Below, piece after piece: positions 16,219 through 25,319 of a stretch of 64,000 bases of DNA. Numbering within the stretch: position 1 is the first letter of the stretch; each line of letters begins with the position of its first letter. The DNA comes from Haloarcula amylovorans. GTDB taxonomy: Archaea; Halobacteriota; Halobacteria; Halobacteriales; Haloarculaceae. The position numbers and the translations under genes are program-made. The notes under the pieces are model-generated. The model searched no databases, was not told where the DNA came from, and worked only from the letters and a program-made list of their open reading frames with translations. The stretch is taken from the NCBI RefSeq assembly GCF_004681185.1, contig NZ_SRIF01000002.1, forward strand, positions 1,113,456 through 1,177,455, given 5' to 3'.

Positions 16219-19200
16219 ATGAGTGACGCGGACCAGTCCGCCGACGAACTCACGCTTCCAATCAAACGAACGGACGGAGACACCTTAGAGGAACGACTGA
16301 CGAGTAACGCCTATCACAACATTCTCCCCGCCCGCTATCTGCGGAAGGACGCCAACGGCGACCTCGTGGAGTCTCCCGAGGATCTCTTCGAGCGAGTCGC
16401 GGAGAACATCGCACTCGCCGAGGCCGTCTTCGAGGCCGAGAAGCGCGATGTCGACGTCACCGTCACGCCCGACCAGCTCAAGCCCGACCACCCGCGCCGG
16501 GACGAGCTCGCCGCCGAAGTGTTCGGGAAGGGAACTACGGCGGACGACGACGCCGAGACGACGCTCTCGGTGTACAACGTCAACAAGTTCGCCTACGAGA
16601 CGGTCGTCCCCGAACTTCCCGCCGAGGTTCGGGACCATGTCGAGGAGACCGCCGACGCGTTCCAGGAACAGATGGAACAGCTCTCCTTCATGCCGAACTC
16701 GCCGACGCTGATGAACGCCGGCGACGAACTGCAGCAGCTTTCGGCGTGTTTCGTCGACTCTCCGGGCGACGACATCGACGACATCCACCAGACCGCAAAG
16801 GAGGCCGCACAGGTGTTCCAGTCCGGCGGTGGCATGGGCTACGCGTTCTGGAAGCTTCGCCCGTACGGCGACCCCGTCGGTTCGACCGGCGGCATCGCCT
16901 CCGGGCCGATCACGTTCATGCGGACCTACGACCAGATGTGCGAGACCATCGCACAGGGCGGGGCCCGCCGTGGCGCACAGATGGGCGTCATGCGCGTCTC
17001 GCACCCGGACGTCATCCAGTTCATCCACTCGAAGAACAAGGACGTCTCGCTGGCCGAGACGCTCCGGCTGAACGACCCGGACGACTTCACACACAACTCC
17101 TTCGCCGAGGCGCTCGAAGAGGCCCGCGGCCTCATCGACGACGACGGCAAAGTGCCAAAGCACCTCCGAAACGCCGTCGAGGGACATCTCTCTAACTTCA
17201 ACATCTCCGTCGGCGTCACCGACGGCTTCATGGACGCCCTCCAAAACGGCGAGGAGTTCACTTTCACGAACCCCCGGACCGGCGAGGACCACGTTGCCAC
17301 CGCCGAGACGGAGGAACTGTACGAGATGTTCGACCTCGGCGAGTACGTCGAGGCCGGCGAAGTGCTCTCGATTCCCGCCGAGAAGCTCTGGGAGCGCATC
17401 GTCGAGGGCGCACACGAGAACGGCGAACCGGGCGTCATCTACCTCGAACGCGTCAACAAGGAGCACTCCTTCGACGTCGAGGAACACCCCGACCACCGCA
17501 TCCTCGCGACGAACCCTTGCGGCGAGCAGCCGCTCGAAGAGTACGAGGCCTGCAACCTCGGACACATCAACCTCTCGACGCTCGCGGCACAGGACGCCCC
17601 AGACTGGCGCGTCTGGGCCGACGACCACGCCGACGAGTACGCCTCCGACGCCGAAGCCGTCGCGGCGTTCTTAGACGACGCGATGGACTGGGAGGAGTTC
17701 GACCGCCGCATCGAACTCGGCACCCGTTTCCTGGAAAACGTCGTCACGATGTCGGATTTCCCGGTCGAGAAGATCGAGCAGAAGGTCCGGGAGATGCGCA
17801 AGATCGGCCTCGGTATCATGGGTCTCGCGCAACTGTACATCCAGTTGGGCGTCGAATACGGCTCCGACGAGGCCAACGAGGTCGCCCGCCAGTTGATGCG
17901 TCACATCAACCACGGCTCGAAGCGAGCGTCACGCGAACTTGCCACGGACCGCGGCACCTTCGAGGAGTGGGACAACTCGAAGTACGCGAACCCGACGGCG
18001 TACCGCGAGTGGTTCGAGAAACAGACCGGCGAGGATGCCGACGACTGGGCAGACGGGTTCCCAATCCGGAACCACAACACGACGACCATCGCCCCGACCG
18101 GAACTACGTCGATGATCGGCAACACCACCGGCGGGTGTGAGCCCATCTACAACGTCGCCTACTACAAGAACGTCTCTGACGACGTGCAGGGCGACGAGAT
18201 GCTCGTCGAGTTCGACGACTACTTCCTGCGCGCCCTAGAGGAGAACGGTATCGAAGTCGAGGCCGTCAAGGAAGAGGCCCAAGAACAGATGGCCGACAAC
18301 GAGTTCGACGGCGTCACCGGACTCACGACGGTACCGGACGCCATCGGCGAGCTGTTCGTCACGACCGGCGACCTCTCGGCGCAGGCCCACGCGGGCGTGC
18401 AGGTCGCCTGTCAGGAGGGCGTCGACTCCGCCATCTCCAAGACCGTGAACGCGCCCAACGACTCGACCGTCGAGGACGCCGCCGAGGTGTTCGAGTACAT
18501 CTACGACCACGGCGGCAAGGGCGTCACCTACTACCGCGACGGCACCCGCTCGAAGCAGGTGCTGACGACCCGTGCCCAGAACGCCGAGTTCGCCGACATG
18601 GACACGGAGGAAATCGTCGCCCAGATCGAGGAGATGTTCGGCGGCGTCGAGGGCTTCCTCGAAGACGAGGCCGTACAGGCGGCACTGGACGAATCCGTCG
18701 AGGAGATGCTGTCGGTCGCAGACGGCGAGCACTCCGAGTTCGCCCGCAAGCAGAGTCGCCCGGACGTCCTTCACGGCGTCACCCAGCGCATCGACACCGG
18801 CTACGGGAAACTGTACGTTAATATCAACGAAGATCCCGAAGCCAAACGGCCCTTCGAGCTGTTCGCCAACATCGGCAACTCGGGCGGCTTCACCGCCTCC
18901 TTCACCGAGGCGCTGGCCAAGACCATCTCGACGGCGCTCCGATCGGGCGTGGACCCCGAGGAGATCGCCGACGAACTGCAGGGCATCCGGTCGCCGAAGG
19001 TCGCCTGGGACAAGGGCGAACAGATCCAGTCTATCCCCGACGCCATCGGCACCGCGCTGCGCCGCTACCTCGACGGTGAGGTCGACAAGGCCTACCCGCA
19101 GCAGGTCACCTTAGAGGAGACGACCGAGGACGAGGAGGAACTCGACGGTCAGTCCGCCTCGACCCAGACCGACGGCGGTCCGGCGGCCCAGCCGAGCGGC

Positions 19201-19371
19201 ACCCAGACCGCCGACGGGCCGAACGCCGACGCCGGCACCGAGACGGCCGGCGACCAGCAGGAACTCATCGACGCCGGCGAGAGCCCGGAATGTCCCGACT
19301 GCGGGTCGCTCTCGCTGTACTACTCGGAAGGCTGCAAGACCTGCGAGTCCTGTGGCTGGTCCGAGTGCTGA
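16219..19371 (+). CDS. nrdJ: Adenosylcobalamin-dependent ribonucleotide reductase (class II)
   Basis: 1050 residues. Reduces ribonucleotides to deoxyribonucleotides using a B12-derived radical. Seen: 'LSACFVDSPGDD' (first active-site Cys), 'GGGMGYAFWKLRPYGD', the radical-site 'NPCGEQPLEEYEACNLGHINLS', 'APTGTTSMIGNTTGGCEP' and 'GVTYYRDGTR'. After a Gln/Thr/Ala-rich linker, the C-terminus is a zinc-ribbon-like tail 'CPDCGSLSLYYSEGCKTCE' ending CGWSEC, which carries shuttle cysteines. Length is normal for haloarchaeal NrdJ and no intein is present. Single gene with a long upstream region. Confidence 0.96.
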   Translation: MSDADQSADELTLPIKRTDGDTLEERLTSNAYHNILPARYLRKDANGDLVESPEDLFERVAENIALAEAVFEAEKRDVDVTVTPDQLKPDHPRRDELAAEVFGKGTTADDDAETTLSVYNVNKFAYETVVPELPAEVRDHVEETADAFQEQMEQLSFMPNSPTLMNAGDELQQLSACFVDSPGDDIDDIHQTAKEAAQVFQSGGGMGYAFWKLRPYGDPVGSTGGIASGPITFMRTYDQMCETIAQGGARRGAQMGVMRVSHPDVIQFIHSKNKDVSLAETLRLNDPDDFTHNSFAEALEEARGLIDDDGKVPKHLRNAVEGHLSNFNISVGVTDGFMDALQNGEEFTFTNPRTGEDHVATAETEELYEMFDLGEYVEAGEVLSIPAEKLWERIVEGAHENGEPGVIYLERVNKEHSFDVEEHPDHRILATNPCGEQPLEEYEACNLGHINLSTLAAQDAPDWRVWADDHADEYASDAEAVAAFLDDAMDWEEFDRRIELGTRFLENVVTMSDFPVEKIEQKVREMRKIGLGIMGLAQLYIQLGVEYGSDEANEVARQLMRHINHGSKRASRELATDRGTFEEWDNSKYANPTAYREWFEKQTGEDADDWADGFPIRNHNTTTIAPTGTTSMIGNTTGGCEPIYNVAYYKNVSDDVQGDEMLVEFDDYFLRALEENGIEVEAVKEEAQEQMADNEFDGVTGLTTVPDAIGELFVTTGDLSAQAHAGVQVACQEGVDSAISKTVNAPNDSTVEDAAEVFEYIYDHGGKGVTYYRDGTRSKQVLTTRAQNAEFADMDTEEIVAQIEEMFGGVEGFLEDEAVQAALDESVEEMLSVADGEHSEFARKQSRPDVLHGVTQRIDTGYGKLYVNINEDPEAKRPFELFANIGNSGGFTASFTEALAKTISTALRSGVDPEEIADELQGIRSPKVAWDKGEQIQSIPDAIGTALRRYLDGEVDKAYPQQVTLEETTEDEEELDGQSASTQTDGGPAAQPSGTQTADGPNADAGTETAGDQQELIDAGESPECPDCGSLSLYYSEGCKTCESCGWSEC

Positions 19372-19463
19372 ACTGACCGACTGACCGACTACGGATTTCC
19401 GCGGCCAGACGGAGCGTGTGACACCGGAGCCCGATTCGCCGCGTGCAGTCTCGATTCGCGTTT

Positions 19464-19760
19464 CTATTCGGATTCGAACTCGATTACGTCGTAGACGCCC
19501 GCGATTCCCGTCTCGCTGACCGTCGCTGTCACCTCGTCGCCCTCTTCGGCGGCGGTGTCGGCGACCAGCGTCACGGGTTCGATGGGCTCTCGCCGGAGGA
19601 AGGCGACGATGCGTTCGAGCCACGACGGACGGCCCCCCTTGCGACAGACGAGGACGTATCGGGAGTCGGCCAGCGACGCCAGGTCAGGGTCCAAATCGTA
19701 GTCGTCGAGTTCGTCGGGCGGGACGACGTGGATGACCTCGCCCGCGATCGTCTCGGTCAT
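19464..19760 (-). CDS. Conserved haloarchaeal hypothetical protein
   Basis: 98 residues. The N-terminus 'MTETIAGEVIHVVPPDELDDY' opens a predominantly beta protein with one basic helix ('WLERIVAFLRREPIE') and an acidic end. Small beta-rich proteins like this are conserved in haloarchaea without known function. Convergent with nrdJ and 40 bp downstream of the start of the molybdoenzyme gene's end, on the same strand. Confidence 0.6.
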   Translation of the reverse strand: MTETIAGEVIHVVPPDELDDYDLDPDLASLADSRYVLVCRKGGRPSWLERIVAFLRREPIEPVTLVADTAAEEGDEVTATVSETGIAGVYDVIEFESE

Positions 19761-19799
19761 ACAGGTGTCTCGGCGTAGAGCGGGATGTGTCTTGCCAGT

Positions 19800-21317
19800 C
19801 TACGAGAACTCCGTCGTGACCCATCCGGAGGGGCCGGTCGGCTTCGGCCCGGTCTTCTCGTCGGTCTGGACGGTCCCGTCGTCGGTGACCATTCGGACGA
19901 CGGCGGTGTGACCGCCGTCTGGTGGGTCGTACGTGTACGTCCACTGTCGCCACGCGTCGGCGGCCGCGCCATCGCCGTCGGCGGCCGGTAGCGGCTCCGA
20001 GAGCGAGGCGTCGGCCCACGACTCGCCGCCGTCGGTCGAGACTTCGACGCGGGAGACGCCGCGCAGCCCAGCGTAGGCGTGACCGGCGAGGCGACGGCGG
20101 CCGTCGTCGAGCGTCTCGCTGTGGTGGAGTTTGGCGATGGGTTTGACCGGGCCGGTGCCCTCCCAGCCTCGGCGTTCCCAGTAGCCGTCGGCGGTTGTAT
20201 CGAGTACCTCGATTTCGGTCACCCACTTAGTGTTGACCTCGCCCCAGTGACCCGCGACGAGCGCCCGAACTGGGTAGCCGTGGCCTCGGGGAAGCAGCTT
20301 CCCGTTCATGCCGTAGACGAGCAGGCCGCGGCGCAGCGCCTCGATAGGGAACTCGACGAAGTAGTCGTCCTCGGCGTGTAGCATCACGCACTCACAGTCG
20401 CTCTGGACGCCGGCTTCGTCCAAGAGCCGGCCGAGCGGCACGCCGGTCCACAGCGCGGTGTCCATCTTCTTGCCGTTGAGCGAATCGCCGACACAGCGCA
20501 GCGTCGAGAACTGGTTTTGGGCGTCCATCGAGCGCAGTTCGTCGTAGTCGACGGTGAGTTCCGTTTCGACGGCACCGGTGACCGAGAGCGACCAGTCGTC
20601 GCCGTCGAGTTCGGGGTCGATGGAGTTGATGTCCACCTGATAGAACGTCTCGCTGACCAGCGAGTCCAGCCCGTCGATGTCCAGCGAGCGTGCCTCGGCG
20701 AGGGCGAGTTTGGTCTCGATGTCCTCGCGGGCCGCGTCGGAGGCCGAGAGCGAGGGGGCGTCGGCGGCCGTCGCCGTGGGCGTTCGGCGAGTACCGACGG
20801 TGTAGCCGAGGACGCTCGCACCGAGGGCGACGCCGACCGTCGAGAGGGCGCGGCGGCGCTTCGACGAGACGGGCGTCCCGTCACCGTAGGCGTCGAACAC
20901 CTGTGCGAGGGCGACGACGGCGGCCGCGGCGAGCGCCGGACCAGCGGCGAGGGCGAGTTCGCCAGTGACTGTGGCGGCGAGGCCCCACACAAGTACTGCC
21001 GTCCCCACGCTCGGGAGGAGGCGATTGTTCGCGGTGTCGCCGGTACCGAGAGCCACCCACGCCGCGAGCGCGACGACCAGTCCGGTGAGAACGAGCGCGG
21101 CGAAGAGGTTGAGTTGCTGGCCGACGCTTCCCAGTTCAGTGATGGCGAGCGAGACGACTTCGCCGGGCATGGTTCGAGCGAGCGTTCGCTCGACCGGCGA
21201 GGCGAGAAACGCGGGCGTGTACCCCGCGAGCGCGTAAGACCCCGCGAGGCCGGCGACTGCCGCAACGAGAGCGACCAGCGCCCGGCCCCCGCGAGTGTCG
21301 AGAACGTCCTCGGCCAT
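19800..21317 (-). CDS. Membrane-anchored sulfite oxidase-like molybdopterin oxidoreductase
   Basis: 505 residues. Residues 1-175 hold about five membrane segments. The soluble part, from about 215, is the oxidoreductase molybdopterin domain: 'STLRCVGDSLNG' with the Mo-ligand cysteine near 272, 'ALWTGVPLGRLLDEAG', and 'GHGYPVRALVAGHWGEVNTKWVTEIE'. A Mo-co dimerisation-like beta domain (residues 385-505, 'YAGLRGVSRVEVSTDGGESW') follows. No heme domain is visible, so electrons probably leave through the membrane part or a separate partner. Substrate cannot be deduced; sulfite oxidase or MsrP-like roles are possible. Confidence 0.85.
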   Translation of the reverse strand: MAEDVLDTRGGRALVALVAAVAGLAGSYALAGYTPAFLASPVERTLARTMPGEVVSLAITELGSVGQQLNLFAALVLTGLVVALAAWVALGTGDTANNRLLPSVGTAVLVWGLAATVTGELALAAGPALAAAAVVALAQVFDAYGDGTPVSSKRRRALSTVGVALGASVLGYTVGTRRTPTATAADAPSLSASDAAREDIETKLALAEARSLDIDGLDSLVSETFYQVDINSIDPELDGDDWSLSVTGAVETELTVDYDELRSMDAQNQFSTLRCVGDSLNGKKMDTALWTGVPLGRLLDEAGVQSDCECVMLHAEDDYFVEFPIEALRRGLLVYGMNGKLLPRGHGYPVRALVAGHWGEVNTKWVTEIEVLDTTADGYWERRGWEGTGPVKPIAKLHHSETLDDGRRRLAGHAYAGLRGVSRVEVSTDGGESWADASLSEPLPAADGDGAAADAWRQWTYTYDPPDGGHTAVVRMVTDDGTVQTDEKTGPKPTGPSGWVTTEFS

Positions 21318-21403
21318 AGTCGGAGGGAAGGACTACCCGCCCAAAGGCGTTGTTCCAATTTTGTCCCCAAAGAGAGAAGCAGACGGGGTGCCTGCGACGG
21401 TGT

Positions 21404-21526
21404 ATGAGCGACGAATCGGGCGGCCGTCCCTGTCCGCTATGTGACCGGGCGATGTACCACCGTCACTGTAAGTACGTCTGTCCGGAGCACGGCGTCGTAT
21501 ATGACTGCGCTGATACGTTTTACTGA
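21404..21526 (+). CDS. 40-residue zinc-finger protein (HVO_2523-like)
   Basis: Very short frame with clear coding character: MSDESGGRPCPLCDRAMYH, then HCKYVCPEHGVVYDC and ADTFY at the end. It has two Cys pairs, CPLC near residues 10-13 and C22-x3-C26 with His29, plus Cys35, enough to bind one zinc. Haloarchaeal micro-proteins of this type are known; the resemblance to the HVO_2523 family is from memory. ATG at 21404, stop at 21524-21526. Divergent from the molybdoenzyme gene, 86 bp away. Likely role: regulatory or protein-binding zinc finger. Confidence 0.75.
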   Translation: MSDESGGRPCPLCDRAMYHRHCKYVCPEHGVVYDCADTFY

Positions 21527-21536
21527 GTTCCCATTT

Positions 21537-21557
21537 CACTGCGCAGTGCTATCGGAT
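21537..21557 (+). promoter_or_regulatory. Palindrome and TATA-like box before sensor kinase gene
   Basis: CACTGCGCAGTG (21537-21548) is a perfect 12-bp palindrome directly before a TATA-like 'ggatttattg' (about 21550-21559), itself about 31 bp from the ATG at 21588. The position just upstream of TATA suits an operator or activator site. Confidence 0.4.
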
Positions 21558-21587
21558 TTATTGTGATGGAAACGCAGGTCATATCTA

Positions 21588-24239
21588 ATGGGTGAGAATG
21601 GCGATATCTACGTTCTCCACGTCGACGACGAGACGGAGTTCGCAGACGTCGCCGCGATGCACTTAGAGCGAGCCGACGACGATATCGCCGTCGTGACAGC
21701 GGCGTCCGCGAGCGAGGGACTCGACGTGCTGCGCTCGGACCCGGTCGACTGCGTCGTCAGCGACCACGACATGCCCGGAATGGACGGACTGGAGTTTCTG
21801 AAAGCCGTTCGGTCGTCGTATCCCGAACTCCCATTCGTCCTCTTTACCGGGAAAGGCAACGAAGAAATCGCGAGCGACGCCATCTCGGCCGGCGTCACCG
21901 AGTACCTTCAGAAGGACGTCGGCACCGACCAGTACACAGTGCTCGCCAACCGTATCAGGAGAGCCGTGAGCGAGAACCGAGCGAAGTCCGCCCTCGAAGA
22001 GTCCGAGCGGCAACTGGCGACGCTCATTTCGAACCTTCCCGGTCTCGTCTATCGGTGCCGGAACGAACCGGAGTGGCCGATGGAGTTCGTCAGCGACGGT
22101 GCCGAAGAACTGGTCGGCTACGACAGCGAGACGCTCGAATCCGGCGAGGTGTCGTGGAGTTCACTCATCGTCGCGGACGACCGCGAGACGCTCTGGGAGC
22201 AAGTGCAGACCTGTATCGCGGCCAGCGAACCGTTCGAGGTGACCTATCGCGTCGAGACGAGAGACGGCGAGCGTCGCTGGATGTGGGAGCGGGGGCGGGT
22301 CGTCGGAAGCGACGAGGACGGCGTCGAACTGATAGAGGGATTCATCACGGACATCACCGCCCGGAAAGCGCGTGAACAAGAACTCCAACGGGAGCGGGAG
22401 TTCACCGAGAACCTCGTCGACGCTATCGACGACGTATTCTACCTCGTCGGGTTCGAGGGCGACCTGATACGCTGGAACGACACCGCGACCGAGGTGACCG
22501 GCTACAACGACGAGGAACTGTCCTCGATGAGCGCTTTCGACCTGTTTCCGGAACCGGTTCACAACCACGTCGCCGAGACCGTCCGCGAGACGTTCGAAAC
22601 CGGGCACTCGACGTTCGAAGCGCCGCTGTTGACCAAAGCAGGAGACGAGATTCGCCACGAGTTCCGCGGCTCGCTCATCGAAGACACCGACGGCAACGAA
22701 CTCGGTATCGCCGGTATCGCCCGCGACATCACCGAGCGAAAAGCGCGCGAACGCAAACTCGAACAGTACGAGACGCTCGTCGAGAACGTCGGTGACGCGA
22801 TGTACGTCCTCGACACCGACGGAACGATAGTGATGGTCAACGACGCGATGTCGGACCGTCTCGGCTACGACCGCGAGAAGATCCTGGGGTCGGACCCGAC
22901 GCGATTCATGCCCGCCGCCGACGTCGAGACGGCGACCGAGACGATAGCGCGCTTGCTCGAGGACCCCGAACGGACGTGGGCCACCTTCGAGATGCACACC
23001 ATCGACAGCGACGGCGAGCGGACGGTCAACGAGGACAAGGTCGCGCCGTTGTTCGACTCGGATGGGGAGTTCGTCGGTTCGGTCGGCGTCTTGCGGAACA
23101 TCGCCGACCGGAAGGACCGAGAGCGCGAACTCGAACGCTACGAAACGATCGTCGAAGCCGTCGGGGACCCAGTGTACACGCTCGACGACGACGGCGTATT
23201 CACGTACGTCAACGAAGCTATCGAGCAGATGACCGGGTACGCTGCCGAGGAACTCGTCGGGGAGCACATCGGGGAGATAATGACCGACGACGACCTCGAT
23301 AGGGGGGACGAACTGGTCCGGTTGCTGGTCACTGACCCGGATGTCGAGACCACCACGCTCGAAATGGCCGTCGTGACTCGCAGCGGTGAGCGAATCCCGA
23401 CCGAGAACAACATGGCGATACTGCCGAGCGCTGACGGGGAGTTCACCGGGACGGCCGGTGTCATACGGAACATCACCAAGCGCAAAGAGCGTGAGCGTCG
23501 CCTCTCGGAGTTCGCCTCCGTCGTCAGCCACGACCTCCGAAACCCCCTCAACGTCGTGCAAGGTCGCCTCTCGCTGGCCGAGGAGACCGGCGACGTCTCC
23601 CATCTCGGTGACGCGGCGGCAGCAGCGACGCGGATGGAACGGCTCATCGAAGACCTGCTGACGCTCGCCAGACAAGGCGAGACCGTCGGTGAGACCGCCG
23701 AGGTGGACCTCGCGACCACTGCCGAGCGAGCGTGGGAGAACGTCGATACCGGCGACGCGACGCTCTCTTTCGGCCCGACGACCGAGATTGAGGCCGACCC
23801 GGACAGACTCCGTGAACTGTTCGAGAATCTGATTCGCAACAGTGTCGAACACGGTTCGACAAGCAGTCGGACGGGGTCCGACGACAGTGTGGAACATGGT
23901 TCCACAGGCACTCGTTCACAGGCTCACGAGAACAGTGTCGAACACGGCACACCGAACGACGACCGAACGACGCCGCTGACCGTGACTGTCGGGGCTCTCG
24001 ATGAGGGGGATTCCGACGGAGCGAGCGGGTTCTACGTCGAGGACGACGGTGTCGGTATCCCACCGGACGAGCGAGAGGGCGTCTTCGAACGCGGCTACAC
24101 CACCAGTAACGGGGGAACCGGATTCGGTCTCGCCATCGTCGCCGACATCGCTGACGCCCACGGCTGGACAGTCAGCGTTACCGAGAGCGGCGCTGGCGGC
24201 GCGCGCGTCGAGTTCACGACGAGTCGGGACGACCGCTGA
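21588..24239 (+). CDS. Receiver-PAS-histidine kinase sensor
   Basis: 883 residues, soluble. Residues 5-120 are a receiver domain (VLHVDDE; phosphoacceptor Asp59 in CVVSDHDMPGMDG; Lys near 115). About four PAS domains follow (residues 140-265, 270-385, 390-510, 515-635, several with 'ERKARER' or 'DRKDRER' exits). The HisKA box is 'FASVVSHDLRNPLNVVQ' (His near 648), and the HATPase_c end has GVGIPPDEREGVF and GGTGFGLAIV. The N-box carries a tandem NSVEHGST-type insertion at 23838-23951. Input signals are unknown and no partner response regulator is adjacent. Confidence 0.93.
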   Translation: MGENGDIYVLHVDDETEFADVAAMHLERADDDIAVVTAASASEGLDVLRSDPVDCVVSDHDMPGMDGLEFLKAVRSSYPELPFVLFTGKGNEEIASDAISAGVTEYLQKDVGTDQYTVLANRIRRAVSENRAKSALEESERQLATLISNLPGLVYRCRNEPEWPMEFVSDGAEELVGYDSETLESGEVSWSSLIVADDRETLWEQVQTCIAASEPFEVTYRVETRDGERRWMWERGRVVGSDEDGVELIEGFITDITARKAREQELQREREFTENLVDAIDDVFYLVGFEGDLIRWNDTATEVTGYNDEELSSMSAFDLFPEPVHNHVAETVRETFETGHSTFEAPLLTKAGDEIRHEFRGSLIEDTDGNELGIAGIARDITERKARERKLEQYETLVENVGDAMYVLDTDGTIVMVNDAMSDRLGYDREKILGSDPTRFMPAADVETATETIARLLEDPERTWATFEMHTIDSDGERTVNEDKVAPLFDSDGEFVGSVGVLRNIADRKDRERELERYETIVEAVGDPVYTLDDDGVFTYVNEAIEQMTGYAAEELVGEHIGEIMTDDDLDRGDELVRLLVTDPDVETTTLEMAVVTRSGERIPTENNMAILPSADGEFTGTAGVIRNITKRKERERRLSEFASVVSHDLRNPLNVVQGRLSLAEETGDVSHLGDAAAAATRMERLIEDLLTLARQGETVGETAEVDLATTAERAWENVDTGDATLSFGPTTEIEADPDRLRELFENLIRNSVEHGSTSSRTGSDDSVEHGSTGTRSQAHENSVEHGTPNDDRTTPLTVTVGALDEGDSDGASGFYVEDDGVGIPPDEREGVFERGYTTSNGGTGFGLAIVADIADAHGWTVSVTESGAGGARVEFTTSRDDR
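23843..23951 (+). repeat. In-frame 45-48 bp tandem repeat with palindromic cores
   Basis: TGTCGAAC-ACG-GTTCGACA (23843-23861) and TGTGGAAC-ATG-GTTCCACA (23888-23906) are perfect palindromes 45 bp apart. A third, degraded copy begins at 23936. All encode the N-box motif SVEHG of the kinase ATPase domain in the same frame. The two perfect copies differ by one base in each arm, and the changes compensate each other. Confidence 0.8.
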
Positions 24240-24876
24240 AGTGGCGGTAGGTCGGCCCGGCCAGTACTAGCACCGCCATCGCGCCGAGTAACACGAGCAG
24301 GTGCGGGAGCGCCTCGATGGAGACGCCGGTTAGCGTCAGCGACCGCATCGATGCCCCGGCTGCGACTTCGGCGACGACCCACGGAATCTCGCCGACGAAC
24401 GTGCCGACGACGAACGCTCGCGTCGAGACATCGGCGAAGCCAGCGCCGTAGGAGACCGGGTCGGCAGGCACCGGCGAGAGTCGGGCGGCCAACACACCGC
24501 GCGTCTCGCCAGTCACCTCGATGATGCGCCGACCGGACTCGCCCAGTCGCCCGAACATCCCGCCCTGTTCGCCCGCTCGCTGGGCGAATCGATACGGAAT
24601 GAGGCAGGTGACGAGCGCGCCCATCAGCGCCACCGGGATGCCGTAGCCGATGCCGAGGACGAACCCGACGAAGGCCGACAGCGGCATCGTCGGCCACGCG
24701 AACAGCGGGCGGACAAGATAGAGGAAGACGATGAGGCCCGCCATGTAGACGGGATGTTCCGAGAGGTGCATCGCCTCGTGGATGAGACGGGCCGGGGAGA
24801 GAATCAGCGCGACGACCGCGAGAACAGCGAGTAGCGCCGCCGACCCGAGCACCTGTCGCTTGACGAGGCTGTCCAT
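24214..24876 (-). CDS. TVP38/TMEM64 (DedA-like VTT domain) membrane protein
   Basis: 220 residues with about six hydrophobic segments. The central 'AFVGFVLGIGYGIPVALMGALVTCLIPYRFAQRAG' region and the later 'RLSPVPADPVSYGAGF' segment are the re-entrant-loop pattern of the VTT (SNARE-associated/DedA) superfamily, linked to lipid scrambling or transport. Its 3' end overlaps the kinase gene's 3' end by 26 bp (convergent). Substrate unknown. Confidence 0.82.
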   Translation of the reverse strand: MDSLVKRQVLGSAALLAVLAVVALILSPARLIHEAMHLSEHPVYMAGLIVFLYLVRPLFAWPTMPLSAFVGFVLGIGYGIPVALMGALVTCLIPYRFAQRAGEQGGMFGRLGESGRRIIEVTGETRGVLAARLSPVPADPVSYGAGFADVSTRAFVVGTFVGEIPWVVAEVAAGASMRSLTLTGVSIEALPHLLVLLGAMAVLVLAGPTYRHFSGRPDSS

Positions 24877-24950
24877 CTACCGATGAGAGTGTGTGCGACC
24901 GGCAAACCTCTTGTGGTAAGCGTTAATCCGGTGGCGAACGAGGCTCCGGC

Positions 24951-25319
24951 GTGGACGACGCTGACCGCGACCCCGTCGAGCTCGGGGTCGAGCTGCTCGC
25001 CCACCTCGAACACGAAGAGCTGTCGGTGGCCGACGCGATGGACCGCATCGAGACGGTGACGACCAACCCCGGCGTCCAGCGCGAGATTTTGGACACCGCG
25101 GCGATGCGCGGCGTCATCGACCGCGAAAACGGCCTCGTCCGGCCGCGCTCTCGGGGCACGTACGTCAGTTTCGAGGCCGACGTGGTCGTCCGCGAGGGCG
25201 ATTTCTCCTGTGAGCGCTGCGGCGCGAGCATCTCGACGGGCCACTTCGTGCAGTTCGACGGCGGCGAGTTAGGGCCGTTCGGGTCGACGTGTATTCAGAA
25301 AGTCTTGGGGCGGGAGTAG
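24951..25319 (+). CDS. Small HTH plus zinc-site protein (DUF5830-like)
   Basis: 122 residues from GTG at 24951. The N-terminal half (ELGVELLAHLEHEELSVADA to ETVTTNPGVQREILDTA) is helical and HTH-like. The C-terminal half holds CERCGAS, 'GHFVQFDGGELGPFGSTC', a Cys/His set fitting one zinc site. The family assignment is from memory and moderate. Divergent from the VTT protein and convergent with the gene at 26707, with the hairpin cluster after its stop. Confidence 0.65.
   Translation: MDDADRDPVELGVELLAHLEHEELSVADAMDRIETVTTNPGVQREILDTAAMRGVIDRENGLVRPRSRGTYVSFEADVVVREGDFSCERCGASISTGHFVQFDGGELGPFGSTCIQKVLGRE

Noticed and set aside
16285..17628. 447-codon frame opposite nrdJ
   Set aside because: Antisense shadow of the conserved reductase; Val/Gly/Arg-rich with no motifs.
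22161..23897. 578-codon frame opposite the sensor kinase
   Set aside because: Antisense to a gene with complete receiver, PAS and kinase motifs; no recognisable domain of its own.
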